Shown here in pieces: positions 40,109 through 48,467 of a DNA stretch of 64,000 nt. The notes under the pieces are model-generated. The model made no database searches, was not told where the DNA came from, and was given only the letters and a program-made list of their open reading frames with translations. Within the stretch, counting starts at the first letter, position 1. The number at the start of each line of letters is the position of its first letter. The DNA comes from Nocardiopsis sp. NRRL B-16309 (GTDB lineage Bacteria > Actinomycetota > Actinomycetes > Streptosporangiales > Streptosporangiaceae): assembly GCF_001279585.1 (NCBI RefSeq), contig NZ_LGEC01000016.1, positions 320,117 through 384,116 of the forward strand, read 5' to 3'. Position numbers and translations under genes: made by a program.

Positions 40109-40525
40109 ATGGCCGCCCGCGACGACGCCCCGCGCACACCCGACCGCTCCGCCTGGACGGCCGGGCCCGTCCCGATCTCGACGGCCGCCGAGCAGGTCGG
40201 GACCAGTGCCCGCATGCTGCGCTACCGCGAGGGACTCGGGCTGCTGCCCCGCACGCAGGAGCAGCCGACGGGCCGCGGCCACCGGCACCGCAGGTTCACC
40301 GAGGAGGACCTCCGCACGATCGCCACCGGACTGGAGCTGGAACGCGAGTTCGACATCCCCCCGGCCGCGCTGGCGTTCGCGCTGCGCGTGCTCGCCGAAC
40401 CCGACGTGCTGGCGCGCGTGCGCGACCACGGCGAGCGCCTGGGACGCCTGGCGGCAGCACCCACCCGCGCCCTGGACTTCGACAAGCAGAAGGCGATGCG
40501 GCTCCTCCAGGACCGGCGCCGCTGA
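40109..40525 (+). CDS. MerR-like DNA-binding protein
   Basis: This 138-aa protein has a MerR-type helix-turn-helix near its N-terminus (ISTAAEQVGTSARMLRYREGLGLLPRT, then RRFTEEDL). The usual YYE after LR is RYRE here, so it is a divergent family member. The C-terminal part is short and helical without cysteines, so no sensor is evident. It is divergent from ahcY across a strong palindrome and is probably leaderless. Control of S-adenosylmethionine-cycle genes is possible but unproven. Confidence 0.75.
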   Translation: MAARDDAPRTPDRSAWTAGPVPISTAAEQVGTSARMLRYREGLGLLPRTQEQPTGRGHRHRRFTEEDLRTIATGLELEREFDIPPAALAFALRVLAEPDVLARVRDHGERLGRLAAAPTRALDFDKQKAMRLLQDRRR

Positions 40526-40676
40526 GCCGACTCCTGGCGAACCGGATCCCGCTGAGCCGAATCCCGCCGAACCCGCGCGACCGAACTGGCGCGGCCGGGT
40601 CGAGAGCTGTCGCACCGGAGCTGGCGACCCGTCACCGCTGAGCCGAGAACGACCGAACCGGATCCCGCTGAGCCGA
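40521..40676. repeat. Short dispersed repeats after the MerR-like gene
   Basis: GCTGAGCCGA occurs at 40521-40530, 40551-40560, 40637-40646 and 40667-40676. Two of these are part of an identical 23-bp block (40538-40560 and 40654-40676). The 357-bp gap from 40526 to 40882 otherwise holds nothing I can identify; it has no good coding frame. Confidence 0.5.
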
Positions 40677-40882
40677 GTCCTACCAACCGGTGCCCTGCCC
40701 GGGCCGACACCACACATCCGACACCACCGGAACCTCCAGCCCCATCGGCCCCACCAGCACGGGTTCCGGGACCCCGACGCCGGAGACGACGCGGGGTTCA
40801 CACCCGTGCGCGTCCGGTCACGGCCACAGATGGGTCCCCGTGACAGGTTTTGGCGGGGAGCGCACGGGCTACGGAGTCTGAC

Positions 40883-42025
40883 GTGGATACCCTTAGCGGC
40901 AGCGCGGCCCCGGACCGTCTCCCGGAACGCGTGCGCGATGACCTCATGGACGTAGACCGGCTCCGGGCGATCTGGGCCCAGCACCGCCAGGGCCAGTCCC
41001 GTGACGCGCGCGGAGCCGCGCGGCGGGCGTCCGTGCACCGCCGCGTCCGGCAGATGGGCGGCGGTGACGCCCTGGAGTCGCTGCTGGAGTCCGCCTCCGG
41101 CGACCGGATGTCCGGGCGCCCGGTGACCGCCGAGGTCGTCGAGGAGCTCAACCGCGATGCCGCCACCCTGCCCGACGGATGCGCCTCCCGCTCCCCTCGA
41201 CGCGAGCTGGGACCCGACCAGGCCCGGCGCCTGGCCGAGGCCGCCGCGCTCCCGGCGCACCCGGTGGTGCGGGCCGCCCACACCTACGCCGAGTGCGTGG
41301 CCGTGCTGACCGAGCTGGACGAGCCGCGCACGCCCCGCGACCGGTCCCCGTGGGTGCTGCCGTGGGTCCTGGCGTCCCTGGTCCTGCGCCGCGCGGACTT
41401 CCCGCCGCTGCTGCCGGATCCCGCCTCGGAACCGGCCCGGCCGGACGACGCCTTCGCCACCCTGGTGAGCCGGTTCGCCCGCCTGGTGACCGGCGCCCTG
41501 CGCGACGAGCTGAGCTGGACCCCCGAAGCCGTGCCCCAACCCCGGTCCGCGATTCCGCCGCTGGCCGCGGTGCTGCGCAGACGCCTCCAGGACTACCTCC
41601 ACACGCGCGCCGAGTCGGTCGCCCTGATCCTGCGCTCCATGGACCCCGGCGCCCGCGCCTCGGTGCGCTCGGGGGGCGCGGACGCCCCGTCCGCGGACGC
41701 CGCCGGCGCGGCCGCGGCGGCACCCACCGTGCTCACCCCGGGGGCCGCGCACTGGTGGACGGTGCTGGAACTGGCGGTCGGCGACGCCTCGCTGACCCTG
41801 GCCGTGGTGGTCCAGGAGATCGGCCACCCGCGTACCGGTGTGCTCGCGGTGACCGCCAACGCGCGTCTGACCACCGCCGAGGGCGTGCACGACGCCCTGG
41901 ACATGACCGGCGACGACAGTGTCACCGTGATCCCCACCGACTGCGCGGACGACCGGTGGCCGCAGGTGCGCGATCTCGTGGACGAGGCCCTCTCCCGCTC
42001 CATGCAGGCGCTCACCCGCGTCTGA
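40883..42025 (+). CDS. Unrecognised conserved-looking protein
   Basis: This 380-aa soluble protein has coding-like GC3 but I do not recognise a family. It contains VRDDLMDVDRLRAIWAQHRQ near the start, an Ala/Leu-rich helical middle (HPVVRAAHTYAECVAVLTEL), and a beta-rich C-terminal third (WWTVLELAVGDASLTLAVVVQ, then ADDRWPQVRDLVDEALSRSM). There is no signal peptide or membrane segment. The GTG at 40883 has CGGAG 7 nt upstream. It stands alone, converging on the TetR gene. The C-terminal part could be an effector-sensing fold, but this is a guess. Confidence 0.65.
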   Translation: MDTLSGSAAPDRLPERVRDDLMDVDRLRAIWAQHRQGQSRDARGAARRASVHRRVRQMGGGDALESLLESASGDRMSGRPVTAEVVEELNRDAATLPDGCASRSPRRELGPDQARRLAEAAALPAHPVVRAAHTYAECVAVLTELDEPRTPRDRSPWVLPWVLASLVLRRADFPPLLPDPASEPARPDDAFATLVSRFARLVTGALRDELSWTPEAVPQPRSAIPPLAAVLRRRLQDYLHTRAESVALILRSMDPGARASVRSGGADAPSADAAGAAAAAPTVLTPGAAHWWTVLELAVGDASLTLAVVVQEIGHPRTGVLAVTANARLTTAEGVHDALDMTGDDSVTVIPTDCADDRWPQVRDLVDEALSRSMQALTRV

Positions 42026-42175
42026 GACGGCCGCGCGGCGGCGCGGCCGCGGACACCTTCGCGGACGTGCCCGCCGTGCGCCGACGCGCCGGGCCCGGAC
42101 CGAATCCCGGAACAGGGCCGGAGTCGCCCGGGAGCGGGCGGCGGGTGCATCGCCCCGGCTCGATCGGTCAGCCGG

Positions 42176-42838
42176 TCAGCCGTCGCTGTCGGCGTCGTAC
42201 CAGCCCGGACGCCGTGCCGCCCCGTCCTCGGGCGCACGGGTGTCGGCGGCGGCCACGCGGCCGTCCAGGAGCAGGCGCGTGGCGCGCCGCACGCGTTCGA
42301 GCGCGCGGCCGTCGTCCGGGCGCACGAGGAGCTGGTAGTAGGCCACCGCCGCCATGAGTTCGGCGAGGATCTCCACGTCCGTGCCCGCGGGCAGGCCGCC
42401 CCGGTCGACCTCGGCCCGCAGGCGGTCGAGCAGCGGGCGGCGGCGCGGCCGGATGTAGCGCTCCCAGTAGACCCGGCGCAGTTCGGGATCGCTCAGGGTC
42501 TGGGTGAGGCGGACGCGGATCAGCCGGTGGGTGCGCGGGTCGTCGCCGACGGACTCGGGGCCGAGCCACGGTTCGAGGTCGGCCGACAGGTCGCCGGTGT
42601 CCGGGATGCGCGGCACCTCGCGCACGCTGTCCAGGGCCTCGGCGATGAGTTCCTCGCGCGACTCCCACCGCCGGTAGAGGGTCGCGCGGGCGACCCCGGC
42701 CCGTTCGGTGATCGCGGCGACCGTCACCCGTCCCGGGTCCTCGTGTTCGAGCAGGAGTTCCACCGTCGCGTCCAGGAGCGCGCGCCGGGCGGCCTCCTCG
42801 CGCGGCCGTCCCGGTCCGCGTGCGGTCTGCGTGGGCAT
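42176..42838 (-). CDS. TetR-family transcriptional regulator
   Basis: This 220-aa protein has an N-terminal TetR helix-turn-helix (ALLDATVELLLEHEDPGRVTVAAITERAGVARATLYRRW) and a helical C-terminal ligand and dimer domain with LAELMAAVAYYQLLV. It is last in the minus-strand run phnD-phnC-phnE-phosphatase-TetR, 132 bp after the phosphatase gene stop codon, and may regulate that set. The palindrome upstream of phnD is a candidate operator. The ligand is unknown. Confidence 0.87.
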   Translation of the reverse strand: MPTQTARGPGRPREEAARRALLDATVELLLEHEDPGRVTVAAITERAGVARATLYRRWESREELIAEALDSVREVPRIPDTGDLSADLEPWLGPESVGDDPRTHRLIRVRLTQTLSDPELRRVYWERYIRPRRRPLLDRLRAEVDRGGLPAGTDVEILAELMAAVAYYQLLVRPDDGRALERVRRATRLLLDGRVAAADTRAPEDGAARRPGWYDADSDG

Positions 42839-42970
42839 GGGGGTCCTCAGGGGTCTCGTCGTCCCGCCCCGGTGGCGGGACGGGCGCGGAGGGGTCTCGG
42901 GTCGTTCGGCCCGGGGCGCGGTGCGCGGCCCCGGGCCGAACCGCAGGACCCTACCGTGCGCGGGTGAGCG

Positions 42971-43777
42971 TCAGGCGTCCTGGACCAGACGGGCGCGTAG
43001 CCGCAGGACGACGTCCTCGGCCAGTCCGGCCGCGCGGAGTCCGCCCAGGGGGCCGCCGTGCCGTTCGGCCATGATCCGCCAGAAGGCGTGCATCGTCTCG
43101 GCCCGGGCGCCCATGATCGGCCCCCGCGCGACCGCCGCCTCCGCGAACGCGCCGCCGCTCGCGCCGCCGACGAGGTGGGCGATCCTGCGGGCGATTCCCG
43201 GTATGACCGCCTCGGTGCGGGCGTAGTCCCGCACGACGGCTCCCTCCTGCGCCCCGACCGCGCCGAGCAGCAGCGCGGCCAGCACGCCGGTCCGGTCCTT
43301 GCCCGCCGCGCAGTGGAAGACCGCGGGTCGGTCGGTGGCCGCCAGCAGGCTCAGGACGAGGGTGAGGGAGGCGGCGGAGGAGTCCGCCATGTCGGCGTAG
43401 AGGGCGGCGACCCCCTCCGTGGTGTCCGGCAGTCGGCCGGTTCCGCCCGCCACGAGTTCCTCGCCGAGCGGGACGTGGTGGTAGCTCACGGCGTGCCGGG
43501 TCACCGAGCGGTCGGCGAAGGGTCCCCGGCCGACGGCGGCGGCCTCCGCGGTGGAACGCAGGTCGATGACGTGGCCGATGCGGTGCCGCTCGCACGCCGA
43601 GCGGACGAAGTCCTCGGTGGCGGTGGCCAGGTCGTCGCTGCGGAAGACCAGGCCGTCGCGGACCCGGCCGCCCGCGGTCGGGATTCCGCCCAGGTCGCGG
43701 AAGTTGACCGGGGTGCTCGGTGTGACCGGGCTCGTGGGAAGGGGCAGGACGGGTGGGGTGGGGTCGGTGGTGCTCAT
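42971..43777 (-). CDS. MptpB-like protein tyrosine/lipid phosphatase
   Basis: This 268-aa protein has NFRDLGG near residue 25 and the P-loop HCAAGKDRTG (Cys156, Arg162). The HCxxGKDR form is that of MptpB-type phosphatases, which act on phosphotyrosine, phosphoserine/threonine and phosphoinositides. There is no signal peptide, so it works in the cytoplasm. It follows the PhnE-like permease gene by 75 bp on the same strand. The position suggests it removes phosphate from whatever the importer brings in (inference). A signalling role unrelated to transport is the alternative. Confidence 0.87.
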   Translation of the reverse strand: MSTTDPTPPVLPLPTSPVTPSTPVNFRDLGGIPTAGGRVRDGLVFRSDDLATATEDFVRSACERHRIGHVIDLRSTAEAAAVGRGPFADRSVTRHAVSYHHVPLGEELVAGGTGRLPDTTEGVAALYADMADSSAASLTLVLSLLAATDRPAVFHCAAGKDRTGVLAALLLGAVGAQEGAVVRDYARTEAVIPGIARRIAHLVGGASGGAFAEAAVARGPIMGARAETMHAFWRIMAERHGGPLGGLRAAGLAEDVVLRLRARLVQDA

Positions 43778-43852
43778 GCTGCTCCCGGTGGTGGTGGGGG
43801 CTGTGGTGGAAGGCCCGGGCTCTCGGGGCCCGGGCCCTCCCGTCGTCGGGTG

Positions 43853-44674
43853 TCAGGCGGTCAGGCGGGCGCGGATGAGCGCGCTGAGCCGGTCGATGGC
43901 GGTCACGAGCGCGATGATCCCGATGACGATGGCGCACAGGTGGCCGAAGTCGTACAGCCGCAGGGCCGTGGTGAGCTCCAGACCGATCCCGCCCGCTCCG
44001 ACCAGGCCGAGGATCGTGGCACCGCGCACGTTGCCCTCGAACAGCAGCAGCGTGTACGAGGTGAGCAGAGGGGCGGCCTGGGGCAGCATCGCGAACGTGA
44101 TGACCTGGCCGGACGAGGCCCCCGCCGCCCGCAGCGCGTTGACCGGACCGGGATCGACCGCCTCGATGGCCTCGGCGTAGACCTTGGCGATGGTGCCGAC
44201 CGAGCCGAGGATGAGGGCGAGGATCCCGGCGAAGGGCCCCAGCCCGACCGCTGAGACGAACAGCAGCGCGAAGATCAGTTCCGGGATGGAGCGCAGGACG
44301 TTGAGCACGAACCTGGCGGCCAGGTAGACCGGACGCGGGGCGATGTTCTCGGCCGCGGCGAAGCTCAGCGCGAGCGAGAGCAGCGCGCCGAACAGCGTGC
44401 CCAGCAGCGCCATCTGGAGGGTCTCCACGAGCAGCGCGGCGATGGTGGCGGCCTTGCCGAAGTCCGGCGGCCACAGCCGGGACAGGAAGTCGGCCATGGC
44501 GGGAACGCCGTCGAGCAGGGCCGCGGGGCTGAACCCCGACCCGGCGGCCGACCAGGCGATGGCGGCCGCGACGACCACCACGGTCAGCGTGCCCCCGGCT
44601 CCCGGCGGCTGCCAGGGCGAGGCCAGGCGGCGCAGTCGGTCCGGGAGCACCGGGGGTCCGGTCGGGGCGGTCAT
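43853..44674 (-). CDS. phnE: PhnE-like ABC transporter permease (phosphonate class)
   Basis: This 273-aa protein has about six membrane segments and the permease motif EAIEAVDPGPVNALRAAGASSGQV, with RSIPELIFALLFVSAVGLGPFAG typical of PhnE. It forms the channel of a phosphonate/phosphite/phosphate-ester class importer with PhnC and PhnD. Its ATG overlaps the PhnC gene stop codon (44671-44674). No C-P lyase, phosphonatase or phosphite dehydrogenase gene is linked. The true substrate is therefore open. Confidence 0.87.
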   Translation of the reverse strand: MTAPTGPPVLPDRLRRLASPWQPPGAGGTLTVVVVAAAIAWSAAGSGFSPAALLDGVPAMADFLSRLWPPDFGKAATIAALLVETLQMALLGTLFGALLSLALSFAAAENIAPRPVYLAARFVLNVLRSIPELIFALLFVSAVGLGPFAGILALILGSVGTIAKVYAEAIEAVDPGPVNALRAAGASSGQVITFAMLPQAAPLLTSYTLLLFEGNVRGATILGLVGAGGIGLELTTALRLYDFGHLCAIVIGIIALVTAIDRLSALIRARLTA

Positions 44675-45534
44675 GAGTCCTCCAGAGGGCGCGCGGGGGC
44701 GGGTCCGGTGCCGAACTCGGTGTCGGCGCCGTAGATCTCCCGCACGGCCGCCGGGCCCAGGTCGGCCGAGGCCAGGTCGGCCACGACGCGGCCGTCGCGC
44801 AGGCCCACCGCGCGATCGGAGTACCGCTGGGCCAGGGCGACCACGTGCAGGCTGACCAGCACGGGGACACCGCGCTCGCGGGCCAGGTCCGAGAGCAGCC
44901 CCAGCACCGACCCGGCCAGGCGGGGGTCCAGGGAGGCCACGGGTTCGTCGGCGAGGATCAGCTTCGGGTCCTGCATCAGGGCGCGGGCGATCGCCACCCG
45001 CTGCTGCTGTCCGCCGGAGAGCGTGCGTGCCTGCTGGCGGGCCTGGTCGGCGAGCCCGACCCGGTCCAGCAGGGCGAGGGCGCGCACACGCTGCTCCCGT
45101 GAGAACACGCCCGCCACGGACGCGGGACCGGCCTGGTGGAGGCCGCCGGAGAGCACGTTGGCCAGGGCGGACAGGCGCGGCACCAGGTGGAAGTGCTGGA
45201 AGACGTGGCCGACGTCGGCGCGCAGGGACCGCAGGGCCCGTCCGCGCAGACCGGTGACCTCGCGCCCGGTGACGAGGGCGCCGCCGCGCACCACGGGGGC
45301 CATGCCCGTGAGCGCCTTCATGAGCGTGGACTTGCCGGAGCCGCTGTGGCCGAGGAGGGCGACCACCTCGCCGGAGGCCACGTCGAGGTCGACCCCCTCC
45401 AGGACGGCGGCGGTGTCGTAGACGACGGTGAGGTCGTGCGCGCTCACCACGGGGGCGGGACCGGCCGCGTCGGGCACGCGGGCGGGTGCGGGCGGGGTTT
45501 CGCCGAGTGCGGTGGCCGTGCCGTCGGCGGTCAT
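44671..45534 (-). CDS. phnC: PhnC-like ABC transporter ATPase (phosphonate class)
   Basis: This 287-aa ATPase has Walker A LLGHSGSGKST, the signature LSGGQQQRVAIARAL, Walker B LILADEPVASLDP and the H-loop VSLHVVALA. The spacing and the segment VGHVFQHFHLVPRLSALANVLSG match PhnC proteins. The N-terminal 27 residues are an Ala/Pro-rich extension. It overlaps both neighbours by 4 bp, so phnD, phnC and phnE form one translationally coupled unit. Confidence 0.9.
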   Translation of the reverse strand: MTADGTATALGETPPAPARVPDAAGPAPVVSAHDLTVVYDTAAVLEGVDLDVASGEVVALLGHSGSGKSTLMKALTGMAPVVRGGALVTGREVTGLRGRALRSLRADVGHVFQHFHLVPRLSALANVLSGGLHQAGPASVAGVFSREQRVRALALLDRVGLADQARQQARTLSGGQQQRVAIARALMQDPKLILADEPVASLDPRLAGSVLGLLSDLARERGVPVLVSLHVVALAQRYSDRAVGLRDGRVVADLASADLGPAAVREIYGADTEFGTGPAPARPLEDS

Positions 45535-46409
45535 CGGATGTCCTCCAGGTCGAGGCCGACGGAGGAGGCGACGTCGAGCAGCGGCTCGAAGACCTCCTCG
45601 TCCGGGTCGGCGATGGCGGTCTCGCCGCCCATCAGCTCGGCCAGGGACTCGTCGCCGGCCAGCAGTTCGGGCAGCCCCTCGACGATGCCGGCGCGCACCG
45701 CGGGGTCGACGTCCTCGGAGAAGACGATGGTCAGGCCGACGGGGATGGGGTCGCTCTCGGCCAGGACGACGACCTCGTCGGGGTCGACCAGCCCGGCCTC
45801 GGTGAAGGTCTCCATCAGCATCGCCGCGGTGGCCGCCACGTCGACACCGCCCTGGTCCAGGGCCAGGAGCGCGGAGTCGTGGCCTCCGGCGAAGGTCATC
45901 TCGTAGTCGGTCTCGGCCTCCAGACCGGCTTCGTTCAGGAGGGCGCGCGGCATGAAGTGGCCCGTGGTGGATCCGGGGTCGACGAAGGCGACCTGGCGGC
46001 CCTCCACGTCCGCGAGCGTCTCGATGCCGCTGTCGGCGCGGGCGAGCAGGACCGAGGCCGGTTCGTCACCGGCCTCCCAGACCAGTCCCACGTCCAGGCC
46101 GCCGGCCTCCTGGCCGATGGCCGTGGCGAAGGGGCTGAGCAGGGCCACGTCGACGTGGCCCTGGCGCAGTGCCTCGACCACGCCCATGTAGTCGGCCGGG
46201 GACTCGGTGGTGACCTCGCGGCCGGCCGCCTCGGCGATGTGGTCGGCGACGGGTTGGATCTGCGAGAGCTGCTCGGGGTCGTCGGCGCCCGGGGGGAAGG
46301 CGAAGACGAGCGCCTCGTCGGAGGACTCGCCCGCGCCGGACGCGCAGGCGGTCGCTCCGAGCAGGGACAGTGCGGCGAGCACGGTGAGGGATCGGGGGAA
46401 GCGGTGCAT
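45531..46409 (-). CDS. phnD: PhnD-like substrate-binding lipoprotein
   Basis: This 292-aa protein has a signal peptide with lipobox LLGATAC. The mature part matches the PhnD family (FAFPPGADDPEQLSQIQPVADHI, VDVALLSPFATAI, VAFVDPGSTTGHFMPRALL, GGHDSALLALDQGGVDVAAT). It captures the substrate outside the membrane for PhnCE. The family binds phosphonates, phosphite or related anions. It is the first gene of the operon. Upstream there is a 12-bp perfect palindrome, and a single GTTCACG on the minus strand that is weakly like a Pho box. Confidence 0.9.
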   Translation of the reverse strand: MHRFPRSLTVLAALSLLGATACASGAGESSDEALVFAFPPGADDPEQLSQIQPVADHIAEAAGREVTTESPADYMGVVEALRQGHVDVALLSPFATAIGQEAGGLDVGLVWEAGDEPASVLLARADSGIETLADVEGRQVAFVDPGSTTGHFMPRALLNEAGLEAETDYEMTFAGGHDSALLALDQGGVDVAATAAMLMETFTEAGLVDPDEVVVLAESDPIPVGLTIVFSEDVDPAVRAGIVEGLPELLAGDESLAELMGGETAIADPDEEVFEPLLDVASSVGLDLEDIR

Positions 46410-46476
46410 GCCTTCGCTCCTAGTGCGGAGTCAGGAATGTGACGCTTCCCAAGCAATCGTGATTTCGTGAACCGCC

Positions 46477-46488
46477 GGTATCGATACC
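46477..46488. promoter_or_regulatory. Palindrome upstream of phnD
   Basis: GGTATCGATACC is a perfect 12-bp dyad 68-79 bp upstream of the phnD ATG, extended imperfectly by CCGG-type flanks. It is a candidate site for the TetR regulator encoded at the end of the operon. The remaining 242-bp gap before the kinase gene holds no other recognisable element. Confidence 0.4.
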
Positions 46489-46651
46489 ACCGGTGCACTA
46501 ATTGCGGCCAGATGAACGCCGGTCTCCGCGACCCGGCCGCGGAGGGCTCCCCAGTCGCCGCGAAGAGGGCGCGGAGCCCCCCGGTGGACCCGCGGAACGG
46601 CCACAGTGGACCCGCGGAACGACCGCGGAGGGATCCCGTCCCAGGCGATTC

Positions 46652-48025
46652 CTAGGCGATGGAGAGGATGATGATCACGAGGATCAGGATCACGATGGTG
46701 ATCAGGACCGCCGGGATGACCCAGCTCTGCTGGAGGACGGAGTTCTGCTCGACGGGGCGCGGCACGGGCTGCTGCATCCCCGGGCGGGCGAAGGTCTGGT
46801 TGGGGTTCATCCCGGTCGCGAGCGGATTGCCCGCGTGCGGTGCCACGTGCGGCGCGGGCCGCTGCTGGGGGTAGCCCGCGGGGCCTCCGGGTCCGGGAAC
46901 TCCGGGCATGCCGGGGGTTCCGGGGCGGGGGTTGGAGACCCCCGGGTGGCCGCCGAACCCGTGGCGGGGGTCGGAGCTGACGGGGTGGCCCATCTGGCCG
47001 GGCCGCGGGTTCGACATCCCCGGGTGCTGACCCATGCGGGGGTCCGAGGTCATCGGGGGGTGCCCGCCGGTGGCGTGCTGCTGGGGGTGGGGCGGCTGCG
47101 GCTGCGGGGGCCCCTGGGGCCGCATCGGCGGCATCTGGCCGCCGGTGATCAGCCCCGTCTGGGCGATCTGCTCACCCTGCTTGAGGGCGTCGTCGGCGGT
47201 GGAGTCGTCCGCCGGGCCGTCGTGGCCCAGCAGGCGCATGAGCAGGGTCTGCGCGTTGGGGCGGTTGTCGGGGTTCTTGTCCAGGCAGGCCTCGACGATC
47301 GGGCGCAGTGCCTCGTCCATGCCGTCCAGCTCCGGCGGCGCGCTGACGACCCGGTGCACCACCGCGGGCACGGTGTCGGCGCCGAAGGGGGCCTTGCCGG
47401 TGGAGGCGAACGCGATGACGCAGCCCCAGGCGAAGATGTCGCACTTGTCGGTGATCCCGCGCCCCTCGATCTGCTCGGGCGCCATGTAGGAGGGCGTGCC
47501 GACGATCGAGTTGGTCATGGTGGCCGTGCCGTCGTCGACCCGGGCGATGCCGAAGTCGATCACGCGCGGACCGTCCGGCCCCAGCAGGACGTTGCCCGGC
47601 TTGAAGTCGCGGTGGACGATCCCGGCCTTGTGGATGGCCACGAGCGCGGTCGCGGTGGAGACCGCCAGGCGCTGCAGGCGCGAGCCCTTCTGGGTGGCGC
47701 CCTTGGCGATGGTCTCCTGCAGGTCCTTGCCCGGCACGAACTCGCTGACCACGTAGGGCGGGTCGCTGTCGAGCTGGGCGTCGATGATCGCGGCGGTGCA
47801 GAAGGACGCGACCTTCTGCGCGGCGCGGACCTCCTTCTCGAACCGCTTGCGCAGGTCGGTGTCCTGGGACCACTGGTCGTTGAGGACCTTGACCGCGACC
47901 TCCTCGCCGTCGGGGTCCTCGGCGAGGTAGACGATGCCCTGGCCACCCTTGCCGAGGCGACCGGTCACGCTGTATTCACCGAACGATACGGGGTCGCTCG
48001 GCTTTAGCGATTCGGGACCGGGCAT
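46652..48025 (-). CDS. Serine/threonine protein kinase with Pro/Met/Gly-rich linker and C-terminal membrane anchor
   Basis: This 457-aa PknB-type kinase has the Gly loop LGKGGQGIVY, VAVKVL (Lys), HRDFKPGNVLL, DFGIAR and GTPSYMAPEQIEG. After about residue 275 comes a linker of about 150 residues rich in Pro, Gly, Met and His with repeats such as SDPRMGQHPGMSNPRPGQ. One C-terminal membrane segment (WVIPAVLITIVILILVIIIL) ends the protein with almost nothing outside, so there is no PASTA or other sensor. The signal is probably sensed from inside or through partners. The target is unknown. Confidence 0.92.
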   Translation of the reverse strand: MPGPESLKPSDPVSFGEYSVTGRLGKGGQGIVYLAEDPDGEEVAVKVLNDQWSQDTDLRKRFEKEVRAAQKVASFCTAAIIDAQLDSDPPYVVSEFVPGKDLQETIAKGATQKGSRLQRLAVSTATALVAIHKAGIVHRDFKPGNVLLGPDGPRVIDFGIARVDDGTATMTNSIVGTPSYMAPEQIEGRGITDKCDIFAWGCVIAFASTGKAPFGADTVPAVVHRVVSAPPELDGMDEALRPIVEACLDKNPDNRPNAQTLLMRLLGHDGPADDSTADDALKQGEQIAQTGLITGGQMPPMRPQGPPQPQPPHPQQHATGGHPPMTSDPRMGQHPGMSNPRPGQMGHPVSSDPRHGFGGHPGVSNPRPGTPGMPGVPGPGGPAGYPQQRPAPHVAPHAGNPLATGMNPNQTFARPGMQQPVPRPVEQNSVLQQSWVIPAVLITIVILILVIIILSIA

Positions 48026-48180
48026 CTCTGTCCTCCAGGGAGGTCGTCTTGGCGGGGCGCAGCACCAGGGTACGGGTTGTGGGGAATACCGCGACGCGGT
48101 CCCTCACGCCCGAAAGGGGCACCTCGCCCCCTGTCGCTCCCGATATGACTGCCGAAACGTCCGTAACGTTCCCTTCGACC

Positions 48181-48357
48181 TCAACCGATTTTTCGGGCCT
48201 CGTCGACCAGCAGGACCGGAATGCCGTCCCGGATGGGGTAGGCGAGGCCGCTCTCGTCACAGACCAGTTCGTCGGTCTCGGGGTCGTGGCGCAGCGGCGC
48301 CTGGCTCTGCGGGCAGGCCAGGATCTCCAGCAGCCAGTCGTCGATCTTCGTGCTCAT
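48181..48357 (-). CDS. Trm112-like/UPF0434 small zinc-binding-type protein
   Basis: This 58-aa protein (LLEILACPQSQAPLRHD, LVCDESGLAYPIRDGIPVLL) matches the Trm112/YcaR family. Only two of the cysteines seen in zinc-binding members are evident. Trm112 proteins activate methyltransferases in eukaryotes; the bacterial role is unclear. The ATG at 48357 with GAGGAACGAG upstream is preferred over a longer in-frame extension to 48450. It follows the phosphomannomutase gene by 110 bp on the same strand, a pairing also seen in other actinobacteria. Confidence 0.85.
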   Translation of the reverse strand: MSTKIDDWLLEILACPQSQAPLRHDPETDELVCDESGLAYPIRDGIPVLLVDEARKIG

Positions 48358-48467
48358 CGTTCTCGTTCCTCGTGTGGTGCCCGGGCCGTCGGGGCCGGGC
48401 CGTGGTGCCGGCGGAGCCGGACGGGCGCGGAACCGTCGGTCCGCGCCCATCCCTCCATGATGCCCGG

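Noticed and set aside
46459..46473. Pho box upstream of phnD
   Set aside because: Only one GTTCACG heptamer is seen; the required 11-bp direct repeat is absent.
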